Assembly (NCBI GenBank): GCA_021234155.1
Contig: JAJEKV010000051.1
Coordinates: 10,068,105-10,132,104 of the forward strand
Length of the DNA: 64,000 bases
Direction of reading: 5' to 3'
DNA from: Isoetes taiwanensis
Taxonomy: Eukaryota; Streptophyta; Lycopodiopsida; Isoetales; Isoetaceae
The notes under the pieces are model-generated. The model was not told where the DNA came from. It saw only the letters and a list, made by a program, of their open reading frames with translations, and did not search any database. This document shows positions 59,166-64,000 of this stretch, in pieces. Position numbers and translations under genes: made by a program. How positions within the stretch are numbered: the first letter of the stretch is position 1; the number at the start of each line of letters is the position of its first letter.

Positions 59166-61235
59166 AAATCCAAAACAGTTCAAAAAGATGCTCTAGGCAG
59201 GCTGCATCTGAAGGAAGGTGGAGATAAAATAAAGAAAAAGATTATCCACTGTACCTTTTTATCTAAGATACTAGATGAGATATGCATACCCAAAATAGTC
59301 TATAAGGCTATGAAAGACGTGCTGGGAGATATAGGGGTTGAAATTATGAACAACACCATGTTTTTTTGGAAATATACAGAAAACATGCGAGACTTATGCT
59401 ACAAACCATTCTACATCTTTGCCCAAGAATATGAGGATGTCTGCCCCTGCTCTATTCCTCAATTGCAAAAATTTGTGGATTCAGACATAGGTCACATTAG
59501 AACTACCAATATTAATGTGGTACAAAACAAACAACTCAGAAATATGTTACAGCAGGGACTTAATCATATCCCAAATAAAAGCTTAGAATGGGCGGAATTT
59601 AAGAGAGAGCTGAAATCCAGCATCGAAATGATCTTTGAATTGCATAAATTCATATACCCTCACATTCATGATGCTGATAAACTGACTATAACAGAGATAG
59701 TCATAGGGACATCTTCACATGGAATAACGGAAGCAATGAAAAAAGATACTACTAGGAAATTCCCTCTTAATGATGGACAAGTCATCAAGAGTTTGGAGTG
59801 GCTCTGTAAATACCTATATGTAGCTGGTGTGGATAAGGCATCAAATAACCCAGCATTCATATGCCCAAAACATATACGTGAGATGGCATGCAATAGGCTC
59901 AGCAGTAAAGACTTCAGGGAAGTTCACACAGACCAAATGATCATCTTGTGGAAAGTCAAAAATGAGATGCAAGCAATCATCCCCTATATTGAATGTGCAG
60001 TTGAAAAATTACCATACCTACTAGGTATATATAAGGCACACAAGAAAGAGTATCGCTGGATCACTAATGCGCATGGCACAGTGTACACTGAGCTATCACA
60101 AATTGTTACTGCAGTACTTAATATGGTCATTGAACTATGGCCGGATGTCGCCAAAAAAATGTGTGAACGATTTTGCAATCTATTCCCAGGGAGATTAAAC
60201 CCTAATTGGATGGTTGCATCCATATATGATGTTGTACTGAATCTCCCTGCCCAAATAACGGAAGTTTATGTTGCTGACATAACCAAATGCTATGAAAGCA
60301 TCCCATTAACAGGTGATTCCGGTATATGTGAAGTAATGACACAAGTTATCAAGGCAGTTTGGGAATATATGTTTGACATACACCATAACAACAAGCTTTG
60401 GATAAAGAATGATGGAGAAGAGAAGTTTATAGCCAAGTGGTTTAAAGTGGATCCAAAGGGCAAATGCTGGAAACTAATGACGAGGGAGACTTGTATCAGA
60501 GCTAACCTATGGCTGCTGGCTAACTGTTTCATTATGATGGGACCAAAGACTTGGATCCAAACGTGTGGCATACCAATGGGGTTTGCATGCAGCCCCTGTT
60601 GGTGCAACTTATACTTGGCGTGGTTCGAAGCCAAGTTTATAAAGAATCTAGCAATACAAGGAAGGTACAAAGAAGTTGAATTATTCAAATATACTTTCAG
60701 ATATATGGATGACCTGCTGGCCATTAACTGCCCTATCATTAGGGAATTTTTGAGTAGCACTGTCCAATATAACCATGATGTTCTACAGATTTATGATTTA
60801 ACATATCTGGGAATCAAAGAGGAAACCAGCATAGCTTATAGTGATGACCTAGTAAATGCTTATAGGCATAAAGCTAATTTTCTAAATATGACAATAGAAA
60901 TATTAAGCAGAGCAAATGGCATATTCCAGACCATCAAGTTTGACAAAAGGGATGTCTTACCATTTAAGGCCATCAAGTATATCCATGCTAGTAGCTGCAG
61001 ACCGTACTACCAAGCAAGGAACGTTATTGTTTCACAGATTCTACCGTATATGTATGTCCATTCATGCCCCAGGGCAGCAGCCAAGGATATTCGGCTGCTA
61101 ATTCAGACTTTTGAAGACAATGGCTTTGATCAAAGAGGACTCAGAAAGAGAGTTTACAAATACATCCAGAATAACAAGTTCCCTGGACTGCAATATGATA
61201 GTACAATACTGCTCCAATTTTTGAAACCTTATTAA
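59160..61235 (+). CDS. Penelope-like reverse transcriptase, 691 codons, no endonuclease
   Basis: Intact frame from ATG 59,160, or from the phase-0 acceptor at 59,166, to TAA. RT blocks: 1-2 at about residues 283-320 (LPYLLGIYKAHKKEYRW, ITNAHG); 3/A at 369-383 (VYVADITKCYESIPL, catalytic D373); 4/B at 467-493 (TCGIPMGFACSPCWCNLYLA); 5/C at 513-522 (FRYMDDLLAI, D517 and D518); 7 near 572-580 (ANFLNMTIE). After the RT comes the helical PLE-type tail with RPYYQARNVIVSQILPYMYV, HSCPRAA and NGFDQRGLRKRVYKYI, where PLEs have a conserved NGY-x2 segment. The protein ends at LLQFLKPY with no GIY-YIG domain. An N-terminal 280 residues, basic at the start, are unassigned. PLE RTs are sister to telomerase and use RNA templates for target-primed synthesis. 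All catalytic residues are present. Confidence 0.9.
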   Translation: MQKSKTVQKDALGRLHLKEGGDKIKKKIIHCTFLSKILDEICIPKIVYKAMKDVLGDIGVEIMNNTMFFWKYTENMRDLCYKPFYIFAQEYEDVCPCSIPQLQKFVDSDIGHIRTTNINVVQNKQLRNMLQQGLNHIPNKSLEWAEFKRELKSSIEMIFELHKFIYPHIHDADKLTITEIVIGTSSHGITEAMKKDTTRKFPLNDGQVIKSLEWLCKYLYVAGVDKASNNPAFICPKHIREMACNRLSSKDFREVHTDQMIILWKVKNEMQAIIPYIECAVEKLPYLLGIYKAHKKEYRWITNAHGTVYTELSQIVTAVLNMVIELWPDVAKKMCERFCNLFPGRLNPNWMVASIYDVVLNLPAQITEVYVADITKCYESIPLTGDSGICEVMTQVIKAVWEYMFDIHHNNKLWIKNDGEEKFIAKWFKVDPKGKCWKLMTRETCIRANLWLLANCFIMMGPKTWIQTCGIPMGFACSPCWCNLYLAWFEAKFIKNLAIQGRYKEVELFKYTFRYMDDLLAINCPIIREFLSSTVQYNHDVLQIYDLTYLGIKEETSIAYSDDLVNAYRHKANFLNMTIEILSRANGIFQTIKFDKRDVLPFKAIKYIHASSCRPYYQARNVIVSQILPYMYVHSCPRAAAKDIRLLIQTFEDNGFDQRGLRKRVYKYIQNNKFPGLQYDSTILLQFLKPY

Positions 61236-61420
61236 GAAAGGTATGTGTCTAAAAGGCAGTAGTTTCAAAGTTATCGTCTAGTAATTTATGGCTAATATTT
61301 TATGGGATATGGCGTAACCCCTGCTGTGGCAGTGGGGGTTAGCCATCCCCAAGGCTCACAGCATAATAAATAAGGCGTGTTATCCATATTCCACGGTAGG
61401 TGGCAGGATTTTTTTTATTA
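61236..61420 (+). promoter_or_regulatory. PLE 3' end with strong hairpin
   Basis: GGCG-TAACCCC-TGC, loop TGTG, GCA-(GTG)-GGGGTTA-GCC at 61,311-61,344 forms a stem of about 13 pairs with one bulge, 76 bases after the RT stop. It is the only strong structure between the RT gene and the next copy, so it is a candidate RT recognition or 3'-end processing element. Confidence 0.55.
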
Positions 61421-64000
61421 TTAAAAGCTATAAACATCATGACCAGAGGTGTTGATGCAAGCATAAGGCTATCTAGCTTAAGGTTGAAATGATTAACAAT
61501 GGCTTCCATTTCCAGAAACATAGGAAGAGGAGACCGGGAGAAGCGTTGGTTATATAAAATGAACATGATAAGCTATATGACCAGGGCGAAAATTATACTA
61601 CAAGGAGCATAAGTTTGTATTTCTGCTAAGTGCATAACCCCCTTAAATTTTAGAATGAAATGAACTGGGGCGTATGGTCTAATATTAAATATGGATCCAT
61701 AGTTGCATTGGTAGAAAATTAAAAATTTCTTTTCCCTATTAAACATCATAATTGCTATTAAGCATCATGACCAGGAGTTTTGATGCATACTTTGGGCTTT
61801 TGAGCTTATGGTTGGTATGATCAAAATGGGCTCAAAGGGAACTTTAAGAGTCTTAGGCTATATGATAAGAATAAGCCAAGCCACATGACCTAGATGAAAA
61901 TTGCACAACATTGAGCGTAAGTGTATAAATCTGCTAAGTGCATATCTCCCTTAGTCTCCATAATGGAAACAATTGGTGGAGATAGTCAAATATTAAACTA
62001 AATAACTATGGTTCCAATGGTGGAAAATGTTAATAAAAATGGGTTAAAAAGAGGGGCAGCCAAAATTAATTGGCATTGTCTCGATAAACCTAGAAGCAGT
62101 GAATGCCACCAAAAATCTAAGGCAGCAGACGCCTGACGGATCTTGCTGGACTAAAATTGGATGAAGGAAAATAGGTAAGATATTTTGAAGTCCACACCCA
62201 CATTATGGGTTACGATTCCGATGGATGTGAGACGTCCGGGTCCGAGGAAGAAAAACTCAACAACGAATGTTTAAGGCATGAGTTTGAGAGCTGTTGTGAA
62301 ATAGAGCGCTTGAAGCTTGAGCACAATATGGACGGAAGGGGCTATAGAGGAGGCTATGGCCAAAAGAGAAGTTATAATTATAGAGATGACAGAACTGGTA
62401 ACCAAAGGGGAAACAGAGCATTTGGTGGCAAACGCTATGAGGACATTCAGTCAGCTCAAAGAGTCCAAGAAACGCAGGAGTTTCAAGATGAACCAGACGA
62501 ATTTCAGGTTTTTTGAATAAGTTCTTATTGCAGATTTAAGAATGTAGATAAAACAGTGCCTAGTCTGCATACCAAAAGCCAACACCTTTGTATTTCCAGA
62601 TAGGAATACAGGCATTAATGACATGAGTCTGTGCTAAACATGAATAATGCTAAATACAGTTAAGGTTAAGTGATGGCTTGCATCATAGCATAATAGATGT
62701 GATGTCCGAAGTTACAAAACGTATAAGCTAAGGGCTGTACTAAGTTTTCTGCTGTAACTTAGTGAGGTTAAAAACAGTGTTGTGTTTTCTACCGTAACTT
62801 AATGATGCTGCTGGTGCACAGTTAAAACAAAACACAAGTTAGTAATAGATTTCTGTCAAGGATATTGGCTACATATAGATAGCAGTAAATCTATAAATTA
62901 ATGATGATGACATGCTGGGCTAATGTACCAAATATGGAGGCTTATATTTAGAATGAAACTTACACAAGCATGTATCAATTAAAGACTGGGTGGAATAACA
63001 GTTAACCTTTGCTGCCAGGAGTATATGATCTGGTAATAATGAAATAAATGCTGATTAATCTGGCACATAGGCTGAAGAATGTCTTGTCTACATACCAAAA
63101 GCCAGCACCTTTGTATTTTCAGATTGGAATACATGTACTAATGGCATGGGTCCGTGCTAAACAAGGATATTGCTAAATATTGTTAAGGTTAAATGATAGC
63201 CTGCAGCATAGCATAGTAGAGGTGAGGTCAGACGTTACAAACAGCATAAGCTAAGAGCTGAGTTATGTTGTCTACATAAGCCTAGTATTTCCAGCATGAA
63301 ACAGATATATTCCGGACTGTATGTCTACATTTAAAGACCAAAGGCATATGGGATCATAAGATAATCTGAGATAATATGATCACGCTTCAGGGAGCCCTAA
63401 TTAATAGTAGGAGCTAATACCAGTAAGGATGCTCATCCCCTTAGACATAAACCAGAGATTATTTGAGCTATTTGTAGAGATTAAATAGCGAGCCTCTGAG
63501 ATATCTGTGATTCCATGACAGGCTAAAGTAAACAGGTGTATATCTGTGAAATCTGTGGTATTGTGCTTAAGAATTTTCATTCTAGATACACTAACAGAGA
63601 TAATATAGTATGATACAGCGCATAAATCATGAACTTGACGGAGGATTACCACAAGAGACCGGTTTAAATAGCTGGACGCTCTTGGTTAAGCAGAGGCTAA
63701 TATTCATAATTACACAATAAATGATGAAATTTGTTTATATGCAGCAGTGTACAGATCTGAAATGCATGATTATAATACTTCAAGATGAATATTATTCATA
63801 AATCATATGCCAGCATAAATGGAAGTCCATACAAATGCAGTTGCTAATATTACTTTATCATTTGTTGTATGCTTTGTAATACTAACGGGCAAAGGGCACA
63901 ATGGGCGATCAGTTATAAACTGAAAACCCCATAGTACCTTTTGGCCCTTGCATCTTTACCGGGTTTACCGCTAATGTTTGCATGGTTGGCTGCAGGTACG
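61421..64000 (+). mobile_element. Penelope-like retroelement, copy 2 (runs off the window)
   Basis: Colinear with 51,323-53,716 plus 55,873-56,052. Removing the LINE and one target duplication leaves 2,581 bp in copy 1 against 2,580 bp here, and mismatches are sparse. The leader, exon 1 and intron duplication (62,560 and 63,083) are all repeated. It has no LINE. Its ORFs would lie to the right of the window. Confidence 0.9.
62205..62507 (+). CDS. PLE exon 1 in the second copy
   Basis: Same 101 codons as at 52,107 with about three changes (Asn to Lys in LKLEHN, Val to Gly in FGGKRY, Asn to Asp in DEPDEFQ). The frame, RG-rich centre and donor GAATTTCAG|GTTTTTTG are unchanged. The two frames are equally open, as expected for a peptide that is still needed or for a recent duplication. 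Confidence 0.65.

Overview
The window reads as nuclear DNA of a land plant, probably a seedless plant such as a fern or lycophyte. That placement is inference. The only clearly intact host gene is a five-exon Alfin1-like PHD-finger gene (26,542-27,691), a family confined to plants. The rest is AT-rich and repeat-dense, with introns, poly(A) retrocopies, APE-type LINEs and a Penelope-like retroelement. There are no operons and nothing prokaryotic.

Layout. 0-3.7 kb: the 3' part of an unidentified spliced gene, an odd CpG-bearing repeat patch, and a small broken gene (3,085-3,654, minus) cut by a short LINE 3' end with a 6-bp target duplication. 3.7-9.5 kb: a poly(A) retrocopy with a 13-bp target duplication, the first of three fold-back elements, and a tandem array whose unit carries a tRNA-like box A/box B pair. 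9.9-11.2 kb: exons of an unidentified gene. 13.8-17.5 kb: two decayed LINEs lying tail to tail. 19.4-20.0 kb: the second fold-back element. 20.3-25.7 kb: one nearly full-length but decayed LINE (ORF1, APE endonuclease, reverse transcriptase, C-terminal knuckle, hairpin-bearing 3' UTR). 26.5-27.7 kb: the Alfin-like gene. 27.7-36.4 kb: intergenic DNA with small tandem duplications, an L1-type fragment and a minus-strand LINE broken up by other repeats. 36.4-44.3 kb: an A-rich, T-poor block with small palindromic hairpins and a 120-bp TATA-bearing repeat, into which a short ORF1-only LINE derivative is set. 44.4-49.3 kb: the third fold-back element, a minus-strand 5' relic of a Penelope-like element, and a second ORF1-only LINE derivative. 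49.4-51.3 kb: two long (TC)n tracts around a 1.57-kb spacer. 51.3-64 kb: the main discovery.

The 51.3-64 kb region holds a Penelope-like (PLE) retroelement in a head-to-tail arrangement. One copy (51,323-61,420) has a small acidic/RG-rich first exon (101 codons), a long intron, a 520-codon exon of unknown function and a 690-codon reverse-transcriptase exon with GIPMG and YMDD motifs. No GIY-YIG endonuclease follows the RT. A second copy starts at 61,421 and leaves the window at 64,000; its 2,580 bp align colinearly with the 5' part of the first copy. A LINE (53,724-55,865, minus) sits in the intron of the first copy only, and the second copy preserves the empty site. Three candidate splice junctions all fall in phase 0, so the RG-rich exon could be joined either to the unknown ORF or to the RT. 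A diverged version of the same first exon lies on the opposite strand at 46,207-46,527, again ending in phase 0 at a splice donor.

A second theme is RNA structure at the 3' ends of mobile elements. LINE 3' UTRs, the ORF1-only elements and the fold-back element ends all carry short GC stems closed by UUCG- or GAAA-type loops. LINE copies also end in different short simple-repeat tails. All calls come from reading the sequence by eye; no database search was possible.
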